Shown here: positions 6,524-13,623 of the stretch, in pieces
How the letters are laid out: every line of letters starts with the position of its first letter
Position numbering within the stretch: position 1 is the stretch's first letter
NCBI GenBank assembly: GCA_002309215.1
Contig: DBXG01000029.1
Coordinates: forward strand, 1-17,727
Direction of reading: 5' to 3'
Length of the DNA: 17,727 nt
Origin: Alphaproteobacteria bacterium UBA1218
GTDB lineage: Bacteria > Pseudomonadota > Alphaproteobacteria > Rs-D84
Made by a program: the position numbers and the translations under genes
The notes under the pieces: model-generated
Seen by the model: the letters and a program-made list of their open reading frames with translations, nothing else
What the model was told of the DNA's origin: nothing
Database searches by the model: none

Positions 6524-7144
6524 TTATTTCCATATTTGCAGGATTCCATCATTATCAGAATATTTCCAACCCGCATCACGCACAGCAATTGTAAACTTGG
6601 TCCGATAAGATACAGGCAGTTTCGCAATGATATTATTACCAGAAATCGTCTTGGTTTCTATTTCAATACCGCTATCACGCGCAATACGTTTCAATTCTGC
6701 CCAATCAACAATTCCATTTGGTAAAACAACCGATATCATAAATTGTTCACCGGATTCAACAGACGGAATCCAATTCTGAACATTGTTTTGCACCAACCAA
6801 TTTTTAATCGCGTCATTGTCCAAATTCATTGTGATTTTCGCAGAATACCCAGTCGTTGAAATTTGTTCGTTTGCAACACTGGACGAAGTAATGAAATTCA
6901 ACAAATCTTCATCTTTGGTTTCATTTAATAAATTCATAAAAGCATCGGGATTTGCATACTTTGACACAACATTTGTTAGAATCTGACGCACCGCGCCATT
7001 CATCGCTTTGTTTTTTGCTTTGGCTGCGGTTTCACTGGTTTGATTTACATTTATCGAACCAGATAACTGTGCACCATCTGCAAACACTGGTACAAAACAG
7101 CAACCAAACAACCAAGCACACAAAACATTCGATGCAAATTTCAT
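6524..7144 (-). CDS. Hypothetical exported protein, possibly DUF2066-like
   Basis: A 206-residue protein with a signal peptide (MKFASNVLCAWLFGCCFVPV, then FA; cut near A22). The LFGCC stretch could also be a poor lipobox, which would make it a lipoprotein. After it comes SETAAKAKNKAMNGAVRQIL, similar in feel to the start of periplasmic DUF2066 proteins, where an Ala-rich helix precedes a conserved Arg; this is a tentative resemblance. The rest is mixed alpha/beta (GYSAKITMNLDNDAIKNWL, then EQFMISVVLPNGIVDWAELK) with two short similar units that may be paired small domains. It begins 12 bp after the upstream stop with only a weak AGGG, part of which lies in that stop codon, so translation is probably coupled. 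It sits between two predicted barrel proteins and may be a periplasmic partner of them. Confidence 0.7.
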   Translation of the reverse strand: MKFASNVLCAWLFGCCFVPVFADGAQLSGSINVNQTSETAAKAKNKAMNGAVRQILTNVVSKYANPDAFMNLLNETKDEDLLNFITSSSVANEQISTTGYSAKITMNLDNDAIKNWLVQNNVQNWIPSVESGEQFMISVVLPNGIVDWAELKRIARDSGIEIETKTISGNNIIAKLPVSYRTKFTIAVRDAGWKYSDNDGILQIWK

Positions 7145-7156
7145 ATCAAATAAACC

Positions 7157-8767
7157 CTAGAATCTCATACTGATACCAACGCGAATTCCCATAGATTTAT
7201 ATATGGAATTGATTTCTTTTTTCTCTTCAATCTTCCAACCTGCGGAACGAAGAGCATTATAATCAGATTGAGCCTGCACATAATCTGCAAGTGGCGAAAG
7301 CACATGCCCAGCTGCAACAATGTCATCATAATTAGACACAATGTAATTAACAACATCTAATTGTTCTTGATAAACAGAACCATTCAGATATGTCGTTGCT
7401 GTTGCATCTGAAACCTTGTAATAATCAAAGGTAAAGCCCAAAGACAAATACGCAGAATCTGTTATCGCAGTTTTCCAATTTGCATTCAGCCCTAAATGAT
7501 ACGCATCACCAAAATCACCTTTGTCTTCCACGCTAGTTGGATGCGCCCAATCCCAACGATATGGTTGATCACCCTTGGAATCATAAATTGGCAATCCAAA
7601 TTCAATTCCACCAGTAAACACATTATTTTGATTTATCTGGTATTCCATATCCAAAGCCAAATAAGGTCCATACCATTCTGTTTCATATTCATGTGATGTT
7701 CCTGGTTGCTCATAATAATATGTCCCCGGAGTATCCAAATATGGTCCACCTGCATTCAATGTATAATAAACATCATCTGTGATTTCCAACAATCCACCAT
7801 ACAATGGGCTAATACCACCAGGAAATACATAACCGACAACCCCATACTCTTGGTCAAGAAGTTCCCCCGATATAATATAAGGAACACATTGCATCTCATC
7901 AGAACCAGACATTGTCAAGCACGTCACCATCACACTTGCAGGATTCCCATCAGCATCCGCCGTTGCAGAAAACACACCGATGGCAGCCCCTTTGTTATTT
8001 TGGGTAGTTAATTTATGTCTAAAATAACGATAACCAACTGACGGCGTTATCTTCATCTTGCCCCACGTAAAATAGTCTGTTAAACCAAGTGCAATATTGT
8101 ACCCCAACTGACTGCCGTCTTTACTGGTCCCGATTGACATGGCAGGATTACCCTCTAAAAACAGCCCCTCAAAGAAACCATAATCGCCAGCATCATTTAA
8201 CGTTACAGGTATAGCATAACCATCACCATAATACACTGCCTGAATAGCCGTATTACTGGAAATATCATCATCAATCATTGGCGAATCGCCGTATTGCATA
8301 CCATATCTGAATCCCGCATTAATTTGCATTTTTGTATTATCACCGAAATAATATACCCCCTTGGCATCAAAGACATTCCACGCCAGATTATCATAATGCA
8401 ACCTGGACCCAGCATTATTCATATCAAATTCCCAACTGCCCATTTCATGCGAAACCCCAGCATCCAAAACCAATCCCTGCTTTACAGTTGTTTGTTGCGC
8501 TTGCTTTTTATTTTGCATTTGCTGTTTTTGCATTCCCAACTGTCTTTCAACACCATATTGATTATTGTATTGATTGCCATATGCACCCTGGGCATAATTG
8601 TTTCGTCCAGAACCATAACCATATGAATTATAGTATCCGCCACGCGAATATCTTTGCTGGGGATTTTGATATAAATTCCCATTGTAATATGTCCCCACAG
8701 CACCCGCAATCGCAGGAATCATGGACATCACAGATACACCGCACAAAATACGAAACAAGTTTTTCAT
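7157..8767 (-). CDS. Large predicted outer-membrane barrel, omptin- or Pom-like
   Basis: A 536-residue protein. The ATG at 8767 follows AAGGAAGG and starts a signal peptide cut near A23 (AIAGA). An open frame continues 5' but would run through the tRNA gene. Residues 25-75 are low-complexity and rich in Tyr, Gly and Asn (GGYYNSYGYGSGRNNYAQGA). Residues about 76-95 are Gln/Lys-rich. From about residue 100 it reads as a barrel, with strand pairs such as WNVFDAKGVYYFGDNTKMQI and LGLNANWKTAITDSAYLSLG, and ends in GIRVGISMRF with the terminal Phe of outer-membrane proteins. Aromatic and Asp pairs (EWYGPYLALDMEYQINQNNV) recall omptin folds or the Protochlamydia Pom family, but I cannot confirm either. 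It heads the operon with the next two genes and is probably a major surface protein. Confidence 0.8.
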   Translation of the reverse strand: MKNLFRILCGVSVMSMIPAIAGAVGTYYNGNLYQNPQQRYSRGGYYNSYGYGSGRNNYAQGAYGNQYNNQYGVERQLGMQKQQMQNKKQAQQTTVKQGLVLDAGVSHEMGSWEFDMNNAGSRLHYDNLAWNVFDAKGVYYFGDNTKMQINAGFRYGMQYGDSPMIDDDISSNTAIQAVYYGDGYAIPVTLNDAGDYGFFEGLFLEGNPAMSIGTSKDGSQLGYNIALGLTDYFTWGKMKITPSVGYRYFRHKLTTQNNKGAAIGVFSATADADGNPASVMVTCLTMSGSDEMQCVPYIISGELLDQEYGVVGYVFPGGISPLYGGLLEITDDVYYTLNAGGPYLDTPGTYYYEQPGTSHEYETEWYGPYLALDMEYQINQNNVFTGGIEFGLPIYDSKGDQPYRWDWAHPTSVEDKGDFGDAYHLGLNANWKTAITDSAYLSLGFTFDYYKVSDATATTYLNGSVYQEQLDVVNYIVSNYDDIVAAGHVLSPLADYVQAQSDYNALRSAGWKIEEKKEINSIYKSMGIRVGISMRF

Positions 8768-8795
8768 TATGGCCTTCCTTTGTTCAATATGAATT

Positions 8796-8804
8796 ATTAT
8801 AACA
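8796..8804 (-). promoter_or_regulatory. Candidate extended -10 promoter for the outer-membrane operon
   Basis: The minus strand reads TGTTATAAT, an extended -10 element, 28 bases before the ATG at 8767. No good -35 box is present at the right distance; only a T-rich run is found there. This fits extended -10 promoters, which need little -35. Confidence 0.4.
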
Positions 8805-8830
8805 TAAAACAGTTGAAAAAAAAACATTTT

Positions 8831-8836
8831 TATAAT
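8831..8836 (+). promoter_or_regulatory. Candidate -10 box of the tRNA-Leu gene
   Basis: TATAAT lies 17 bases before the first base of the tRNA, which would give a leader of about ten bases. TTGAAA at 8813 is too close (12 bases) to be a normal -35 box, so the promoter is only partly supported. Confidence 0.35.
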
Positions 8837-8853
8837 ATCTTTTTGGAAATCAA

Positions 8854-8938
8854 GTGGCCATGGCGAAATTGGTAGACGCACAGCACTAAGGATGCTGTGG
8901 AGAAATCCATGGGGGTTCAAGTCCCCCTGGCCACACCA
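8854..8938 (+). tRNA. tRNA-Leu, anticodon AAG
   Basis: An 85-nt class II tRNA. Acceptor stem GTGGCCA (8854-8860) pairs with TGGCCAC (8928-8934), followed by discriminator A and an encoded CCA. The D arm is GCGAAATTGGTAGACGC, as in bacterial leucine tRNAs. The anticodon arm is CAGCA, loop CTAAGGA, TGCTG, which puts AAG at 8888-8890. The long variable arm is TGGA GAAA TCCA. The T arm is GGGGG TTCAAGT CCCCC. The long variable arm, A73 and the D-loop say leucine. The A at position 34 is unusual: bacteria usually read CUU/CUC with GAG. It would need conversion to inosine by TadA to read CUC well. The gene is divergent from the outer-membrane operon. Confidence 0.95.
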
Positions 8939-8939
8939 C

Positions 8940-9001
8940 CCTTCGCGTCTGCGACGCGGTCTGGGTGGCAGGCCACCCGAGCGGAACAGTTAACGCGAAG
9001 G
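8940..9001. repeat. Hairpin-rich 51-bp repeat, copy 1, with outer stem
   Basis: The repeat core is 8945-8995. It contains GCGTC TGC GACGC (a 5-bp stem with three-base loop) and GGGTGG CAGG CCACCC. The copy is enclosed by a perfect 9-bp stem, CCTTCGCGT (8940-8948) with ACGCGAAGG (8993-9001), so it can fold as a compact cloverleaf-like structure, with the first small hairpin competing with the outer stem. It begins two bases after the tRNA CCA. It matches copy 2 at 44 of 51 positions. It is GC-rich against AT-rich surroundings. It may be a REP-like element, a processing signal or a small RNA. Confidence 0.75.
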
Positions 9002-9003
9002 AG

Positions 9004-9034
9004 TGTCACACGAAGTTTTAAACGAAGTGTGACA
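9004..9034. repeat. Inverted repeat with 8-bp stem
   Basis: TGTCACAC (9004-9011) pairs with GTGTGACA (9027-9034) around a 15-base loop in which a CGAAGT-like word occurs on both sides. No T run follows on either strand, so it is not an obvious terminator. It sits between the two 51-bp repeats. Confidence 0.6.
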
Positions 9035-9066
9035 AAACGGCAAAAATAAAAAATTTATGAAATTCT

Positions 9067-9117
9067 GCGTCTGCGACGCGGTCTGAGTGGCAAGCCACCC
9101 AATCGGAGTAGCTAACG
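9067..9117. repeat. Hairpin-rich 51-bp repeat, copy 2
   Basis: Second copy of the element at 8945-8995, 122 bp downstream and in the same direction. The hairpin GCGTC TGC GACGC is fully kept and GTGGC AA GCCAC is kept in part, but the outer stem is lost. From its end to 9262 the sequence is AT-rich. Apart from TATAAT at 9235-9240, which may be a -10 box for the next gene, I see nothing there. Confidence 0.75.
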
Positions 9118-9262
9118 ATAACAATAAATTCTTGGCAAACAATCTCGTTTTTTAAGAAACGCGAAAGCGGACAAATAAAACAAAACCGATTTTTCTACAT
9201 AAAAAAAACTTCATTTTATACTTGCCCAAAAAAATATAATTTTGCTAACATAAGCCTAAGGA

Positions 9263-12124
9263 ATGAAAAGGATTACACTATTTTTTGCCATGTTGCTTGG
9301 TCTGTCTGTGTTTCAGACGGCATCTGGTGTTGACTCTGAAACAGCACGCGCGGCAAAACGCACTTCGGCAAATACAATTTCAACAAATTCGACATCTGTA
9401 CGTTCTGTCGCCTCTTCCAATAAAACCAGCGAACAAAACCGTACTGAAAACGCACGTTCCACAGTAAAAAGCAATCGACAAAATCAATCTGTGCAACCAC
9501 GCACAACCACAACGCCAAAGCCGACGATTCGTCAGCGCTCTGCAAGTGTGGCACCAACATTAAACGAACGCACAAAAACTGTCACCCCACGTACAGTGGC
9601 GACAGCCACACGGGTCGCGACCAAGGCACGATCCGCAACCCCACGCGTGGTCAGCACTAAAACAACTTTGACACGCAGTGCAACGACCCAAAAGCCAAGT
9701 CGCATTGTTCGTGCTGCGACATTAAATGACGACAAAATAAACGAAATAAAATCCAAAGATTATTCGAAATGCAAAACTGTATATTGGGAATGCATGGACG
9801 AATTTTGTGCTAACAAGGATACAACTTTGCGTCGGTGCGCGTGTTCCAGTCGAATTCACGAATTTGACAATATAAAACAGCAATTAAGCGATGCAGAAGA
9901 ACAAATGGTTGGCTTTAACCAAAAACTGTTGACTATCGGTCTGGATAAAGAAGATGCATTGTCAATCAATTCCGCAACCGACGGGGAAAAAGCATTTCAA
10001 CAGAAAGACACATCTGAATCTGAAAAACTGTTAAAGAAAATAACCGACACATTAAACAGTTCCAGCGATTCCAAGATAAACAGCAATCTATCTGCAATAT
10101 CTTTGGATTTGGATATGGACAGCGCATGGGATTCAGTAGATTCTTTATCTGGCATTGCGACAACCGCCAAATCTGGTTTGGGCTTGTATAATGCTGCACA
10201 ACCAATATGTTTGGAAATGGCGCGTGAGGTTTGCTCTGATGACGAATTTTCTATTGCTGAAAACAGTTATAAACTTGCAATTCAACAAGATTGCGACACC
10301 GTTGCCAAGGCATATAATTCCAAATACAACAGCGCAATTGAAAAGATTCACGAAAGTGGTGCATTGTTGGATATGGCGCGCCTGAACGCTTATCAGCAAC
10401 GCAATTCAGACGATGTTTTAACATGCAAACGCAAAATCTTGGACAAATTGTCTGAACCCGCGGTATGTGGCGAAAAACTTTACAGATGTCTGGACATTAC
10501 TGGACAATATATCAATCAGGCAGATGGTACGGCTTTCTTGTCTGCGAATTTATTCAATATGACAACATTATTAACTGCGCCATCATCAAACGACACTAAA
10601 TGGACACGTGTTTCCAGCAACGAACCATTTGTTAAGTTTTTGGATTCCAAGAAAGAATATCTGGAATCTGCCACTGACCAATGCCAAGATATCGCAGATA
10701 CAGTATGGAAAGATTTCTTGGAAGATGCGTTATCACAAATAAAATTGGCTCAAAATGCTAAATTGGAAGAAATCAGACGCAGTTGCGTAAAATTGATTGC
10801 AGAATGCAAAACTAATGCACTAACCAGTTTGGAAGAATTTGACGCTGCTGCTGTATCAACATTCAAAATTATGGCGGACACAACTGTAAACACAATGTGC
10901 GAAGATGTGCAAAGCGCATGCACCGCGTTAATCGATTCTTCTTTGGGTAACCAAGAATGGTCTGGCGCTGTTGAAAGCATGACAGCAAATATAACATATG
11001 ACGCAATACTTGAAAACTGTACCGCAGTCGGTCGGACATGCATCATGCAAAAATGTAACGGGATTGCAGGTAATTTTGCATTATGCAACAACGCATATTC
11101 AGAAGCGCGTCAGTCTGTTATAAAAATGGAATCTTGCTGGAACGAAGTATTGGCATGTGTTAAACAGGCGCCCAACCTGGATAAGATTGCCGAACAGAGT
11201 TCAAACATGATCAATGATTCTGCATACAAAACATGCGATTCTGATTATGCTTGCCAAATTGCACATACAATTTGGGGTGATTGCACCGCAGCGTATTCAA
11301 CACAACAAGAGTCCACTAATACCTGGGTATTTAATGAAAATAGTAAGATAGAAAAGGACAACTATCCTTCTTCACTATTGGCATGGTTGGCTAATAATAC
11401 AAACGATTCGTGTGGCGCAAACGAATGTCCAGCGGGATACATTCTAGATGACTCGGCCCCGACAGATTTACCTAACTGTCCAGTATGCGCAAAAGAAGTT
11501 ACACCGGTCGGTACCACCACGGCTGTAGATCTGAACCATGCTATAAGCGTTACAGATGATATCATAAACAACTGTCCTGGTGGATGTGCCGCAAAAGACA
11601 CATGGGGAAATTGTTGCAGTAACTATATCTATACAGACACCACCGATAATAATAAACGCATCTGCGTTAAGGGTTCCACTTATAAAGCGGTAAAGGTCCA
11701 AACAGCAAAATGCAAAGGTGGTGCATATTCCGACTCATACTATTGTCCGAACAGAACCAAAAAGGAAATAACATTATATTGTGTGACTAACGATGCCTCG
11801 TACCCACAATACATAGATGATACACTTTCCTGTGGCACAGGTGGTAATGATTATTGGGTATTGATTGATGAATACGGCAATTATTTTAATCCAGGGGATG
11901 CAAATACCAATGGCACAATATATGGTCTAAATAAATACCACCCACAGATGAGTTATATAGAAACCTCAGATGACGAAGATGGCACACCATTTGAATATTA
12001 TAAACCACACCCAACTCTGTGCAGGCCAGGCACCCCATGTGTTTTTATGTGGCGACCGAGCTACCTTGGTCCTGCAAAGGGTTCATTGGAAAATCATTTC
12101 ATGATTACATATCCTACAGAATAA
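9263..12124 (+). CDS. Very Cys-rich exported protein with Ser/Thr/Arg stalk
   Basis: A 953-residue protein of unknown function. A signal peptide (MKRITLFFAMLLGLSVFQTA, then SG) is cut near residue 22. Residues 23-155 are low-complexity and basic, rich in Ser, Thr, Arg and Ala (TPRTVATATRVATKARSATP), like a flexible stalk or peptidoglycan-contacting linker. The first Cys cluster is C170, C177, C182, C192, C194 (KCKTVYWECMDEFCA, then RRCAC). Residues 200-700 look mostly helical, with Cys pairs 7-10 residues apart, suggesting helices stapled by disulfides. From C717 a compact Cys-rich part begins (CGANECPAGYILDD, NCPVCAK, NCPGGCAAKDTWGNCC). About 40 cysteines in all. AAGGA touches the ATG with no spacer, which is odd; no better in-frame start is visible. 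It is probably periplasmic or surface-exposed. Similar proteins seem to occur in gut alphaproteobacteria (from memory only). Confidence 0.8.
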   Translation: MKRITLFFAMLLGLSVFQTASGVDSETARAAKRTSANTISTNSTSVRSVASSNKTSEQNRTENARSTVKSNRQNQSVQPRTTTTPKPTIRQRSASVAPTLNERTKTVTPRTVATATRVATKARSATPRVVSTKTTLTRSATTQKPSRIVRAATLNDDKINEIKSKDYSKCKTVYWECMDEFCANKDTTLRRCACSSRIHEFDNIKQQLSDAEEQMVGFNQKLLTIGLDKEDALSINSATDGEKAFQQKDTSESEKLLKKITDTLNSSSDSKINSNLSAISLDLDMDSAWDSVDSLSGIATTAKSGLGLYNAAQPICLEMAREVCSDDEFSIAENSYKLAIQQDCDTVAKAYNSKYNSAIEKIHESGALLDMARLNAYQQRNSDDVLTCKRKILDKLSEPAVCGEKLYRCLDITGQYINQADGTAFLSANLFNMTTLLTAPSSNDTKWTRVSSNEPFVKFLDSKKEYLESATDQCQDIADTVWKDFLEDALSQIKLAQNAKLEEIRRSCVKLIAECKTNALTSLEEFDAAAVSTFKIMADTTVNTMCEDVQSACTALIDSSLGNQEWSGAVESMTANITYDAILENCTAVGRTCIMQKCNGIAGNFALCNNAYSEARQSVIKMESCWNEVLACVKQAPNLDKIAEQSSNMINDSAYKTCDSDYACQIAHTIWGDCTAAYSTQQESTNTWVFNENSKIEKDNYPSSLLAWLANNTNDSCGANECPAGYILDDSAPTDLPNCPVCAKEVTPVGTTTAVDLNHAISVTDDIINNCPGGCAAKDTWGNCCSNYIYTDTTDNNKRICVKGSTYKAVKVQTAKCKGGAYSDSYYCPNRTKKEITLYCVTNDASYPQYIDDTLSCGTGGNDYWVLIDEYGNYFNPGDANTNGTIYGLNKYHPQMSYIETSDDEDGTPFEYYKPHPTLCRPGTPCVFMWRPSYLGPAKGSLENHFMITYPTE

Positions 12125-12331
12125 CTTATTCACTTGATTTTTATGCCCAGAACCAATCCTGTTCCCAGCCATAAAGTGTTCTAGCATAATGAAAAAGTTC
12201 CCCACCCGTGAACGAGTTCTCCTCCTGCGGAGGAGTACCCGCAGGGGGAGGTGGTCTTTTATTCCAGATAATACGAACACCCGAAAGACCACCCCGCCGT
12301 TCCGGCACCCCTCCGCAGGAGGGGAACTTAC

Positions 12332-12397
12332 AGGGCGGGTATTCTGGTATATTCGTAATTGTGAACGTTTGGAATAAAACTTTATTCAACCCTCCCC
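12332..12397 (+). repeat. AT-rich spacer repeat, copy 1
   Basis: GGGCGGGT, then a TATTCGTAATT word and GTGAACGTTTGGAA, then CTTTATTCAACCCTCCCC. It matches the unit at 12496-12562 closely, 164 bp apart in direct orientation. It forms one of the two longest direct repeats in the island. Confidence 0.75.
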
Positions 12398-12495
12398 GTC
12401 ACTTCGTGACACCCCGCCCCACGCGGGGAACTGGTATCAGGCGAGAATAAAATTCCCCGCCCGTGGCGGGGTGGATTGTGACGTAGTCACAAGAC

Positions 12496-12562
12496 GGGGC
12501 GGGTAATCCGGATTATTCGTAATTATGAACGTTTGGAACAATAATTTATTTGACCCCTCCCC
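12496..12562 (+). repeat. AT-rich spacer repeat, copy 2
   Basis: GGGCGGGTAATCCGG, then TATTCGTAATTATGAACG and TTTGGAACAATAATTTATTT, ending in CCCCTCCCC. Identical to copy 1 over TATTCGTAATT and GAACGTTTGGAA. Related inverted words occur as GGTATCAG (12433-12440) and CTGATACC (12612-12619). Confidence 0.75.
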
Positions 12563-12681
12563 GCCATTCTGGCCCTCCCCTCCGATGGAGGGGAATTACT
12601 CTCGAACTAGGCTGATACCAACTCCCCGCCCCGGGCGGGGAAGTTTTGTTCTCGTTCTTGGAACCGTTCTTGAACCGGGAT

Positions 12682-12712
12682 AAAAAAACACCCACAATCG
12701 TGGGTGTTTTTT
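12682..12712. terminator. Strong bidirectional terminator after the DsbA-like gene
   Basis: ACACCCAC (12688-12695), loop AATC, GTGGGTGT (12700-12707), flanked by a run of A and a run of T. The T run on the minus strand lies just downstream of the stop at 12727, so it serves the DsbA-like gene. It could also stop plus-strand transcripts leaving the repeat island. Confidence 0.85.
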
Positions 12713-12726
12713 GTAGCATTGGCGCA

Positions 12727-13548
12727 TTATTTCAGAGCTTCCATAATTTTGCCATAAGGAATTGCACCAGGGAATGCTTTATCACCGATAATCAAATATG
12801 GTGTTCCGCTGATTTCAAAACGTTGTGCCAATTCACGAACGTTCATCAATTCTTTTCTGACAACTTCGCCTTTCATATCTTCTGCCAATTTTTTTGTATC
12901 CAAACCAGCTTCTTTTGCCAATTTCATAACATTAGCTTCGATGATTTCTGGCAATTTTTCTTGGTTTTTCATATCTTCTGGCTTGTAATATTCTTTATCC
13001 ATCAGCAATTTATCCAAAGCAACTGCTTTATCGTTGCCTTGCAATTTAGCGGCGATAACTGCTTTTGCTGGTGCGTCAGACAAAGCCCCATGGATAGAGA
13101 AGTTTTTCAATACTACGCGAACATCATCACGTTCTGCCAATACACGCATCAAGTCACCATGAACACGACGGCAATATGGGCAAGAATAATCAGACCACAA
13201 GAATATTGTCTTGGTCGCATTTTCATTACCAGCAATTGGTGCATTGCCAATCATTTCTTCTGCATGACTTTTAACATACTGACGAACGATTTTGTTTTTG
13301 TTTGCTTCTTGTTGAGCTTGCATTTCAGAAACCATTTCTTGCAAAATTGCAGGATTTGATTTTGTTAAGTATGTAGGCACAACCAAGCGAGCCACGCAAC
13401 CAGCAATTAAAATAATTGCGATTGCAGATATACCCTTGTGCATCACAAGGCCCATCAAAGATGGTTTCTTGTTATCGCGTTTCAACATTACATGACCAAA
13501 CATGTAAAGAGCGACTGCAGCAATCAGGATTATTATTGTCCAAATCAT
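12727..13548 (-). CDS. Membrane-anchored DsbA-family thiol:disulfide oxidoreductase
   Basis: A 273-residue protein. Two N-terminal hydrophobic segments (residues 2-20 and about 41-58) suggest membrane anchoring, unlike soluble DsbA. Residues 65-105 are a helical linker. The thioredoxin fold starts near residue 112 (ATKTIFLWSDYSCPYCRRVH). The active site is C123-P-Y-C126, and the cis-proline loop is GTPYLIIG with P250. The all-helical insertion between them (residues about 155-235) is as in DsbA and Com1-like proteins. Such proteins make or rearrange disulfides in exported proteins. The start is fixed by AAAGGAG and a promoter 31 bases upstream. It neighbours, across the repeat island, the 953-residue protein with about 40 cysteines, an attractive possible substrate. 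I cannot distinguish oxidase from isomerase. Confidence 0.88.
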   Translation of the reverse strand: MIWTIIILIAAVALYMFGHVMLKRDNKKPSLMGLVMHKGISAIAIILIAGCVARLVVPTYLTKSNPAILQEMVSEMQAQQEANKNKIVRQYVKSHAEEMIGNAPIAGNENATKTIFLWSDYSCPYCRRVHGDLMRVLAERDDVRVVLKNFSIHGALSDAPAKAVIAAKLQGNDKAVALDKLLMDKEYYKPEDMKNQEKLPEIIEANVMKLAKEAGLDTKKLAEDMKGEVVRKELMNVRELAQRFEISGTPYLIIGDKAFPGAIPYGKIMEALK

Positions 13549-13578
13549 AATTTTCTCCTTTGTTTTTTGAACAATGAA

Positions 13579-13607
13579 ATCATAGAAAAAAAAATATTCC
13601 CACGCAA
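13579..13607 (-). promoter_or_regulatory. Candidate promoter of the DsbA-like gene
   Basis: Minus-strand TTGCGT (13602-13607), 17-base spacer rich in T, TATGAT (13579-13584), then the ATG at 13548. Good spacing and a T-rich spacer support it. Confidence 0.5.
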
Positions 13608-13623
13608 CAAAAAAAAGAACTTT

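Larger units (their letters stand above)
12191..12640. repeat. GC-rich palindrome island with alternating AT-rich spacers
   Basis: Most of the 602 bp between the genes is non-coding repeat. Palindromes with three-base loops follow one another: CTCCTCC TGC GGAGGAG (12219-12235), CCCCTCC GCA GGAGGGG (12308-12324), GTCAC TTC GTGAC (12398-12410), CCCCGCC CGT GGCGGGG (12455-12471), GTGAC GTA GTCAC (12478-12490), CCCCTCC GAT GGAGGGG (12577-12593), CCCCGCC CCG GGCGGGG (12624-12640). A larger imperfect inverted repeat joins 12388-12430 and 12453-12503. GTGGTCTTT (12251-12259) is inverted as AAAGACCAC (12284-12292). The open frames here are by-products of the repeats. The element type resembles REP/BIME or MITE-like sequences. 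Confidence 0.8.

Noticed and set aside
8482..8709. Open frame overlapping the Tyr/Gly/Asn-rich start of the barrel gene
   Set aside because: Shadow frame caused by the low-complexity codons; no start signals.
8768..8920. N-terminal extension of the large barrel protein
   Set aside because: It would translate through the antisense of the tRNA-Leu gene, and the ATG at 8767 has a good ribosome binding site and starts a proper signal peptide.
9004..9034. Terminator for the tRNA-Leu gene
   Set aside because: The stem is good but no T run follows on either strand.
9532..9756. Hydrophobic Val/Ala-rich frame antisense to the Cys-rich protein stalk
   Set aside because: A product of the Thr/Arg/Ala-rich codons on the sense strand, with no ribosome binding site.
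11330..12124. Possible foreign C-terminal domain in the Cys-rich protein, from an impression of different codon use
   Set aside because: A rough look at lysine codons showed AAG used at a broadly similar share before and after this point, so there is no support.
12083..12450. Several open frames of 60-80 codons in the GC-rich island
   Set aside because: They consist of translated palindromes (Arg, Gly and Pro runs), overlap on both strands and lack start signals.
12191..12640. Possible CRISPR array
   Set aside because: Repeats are palindromes of varying sequence, the spacers are themselves repeated and lengths are irregular; no cas gene is seen.
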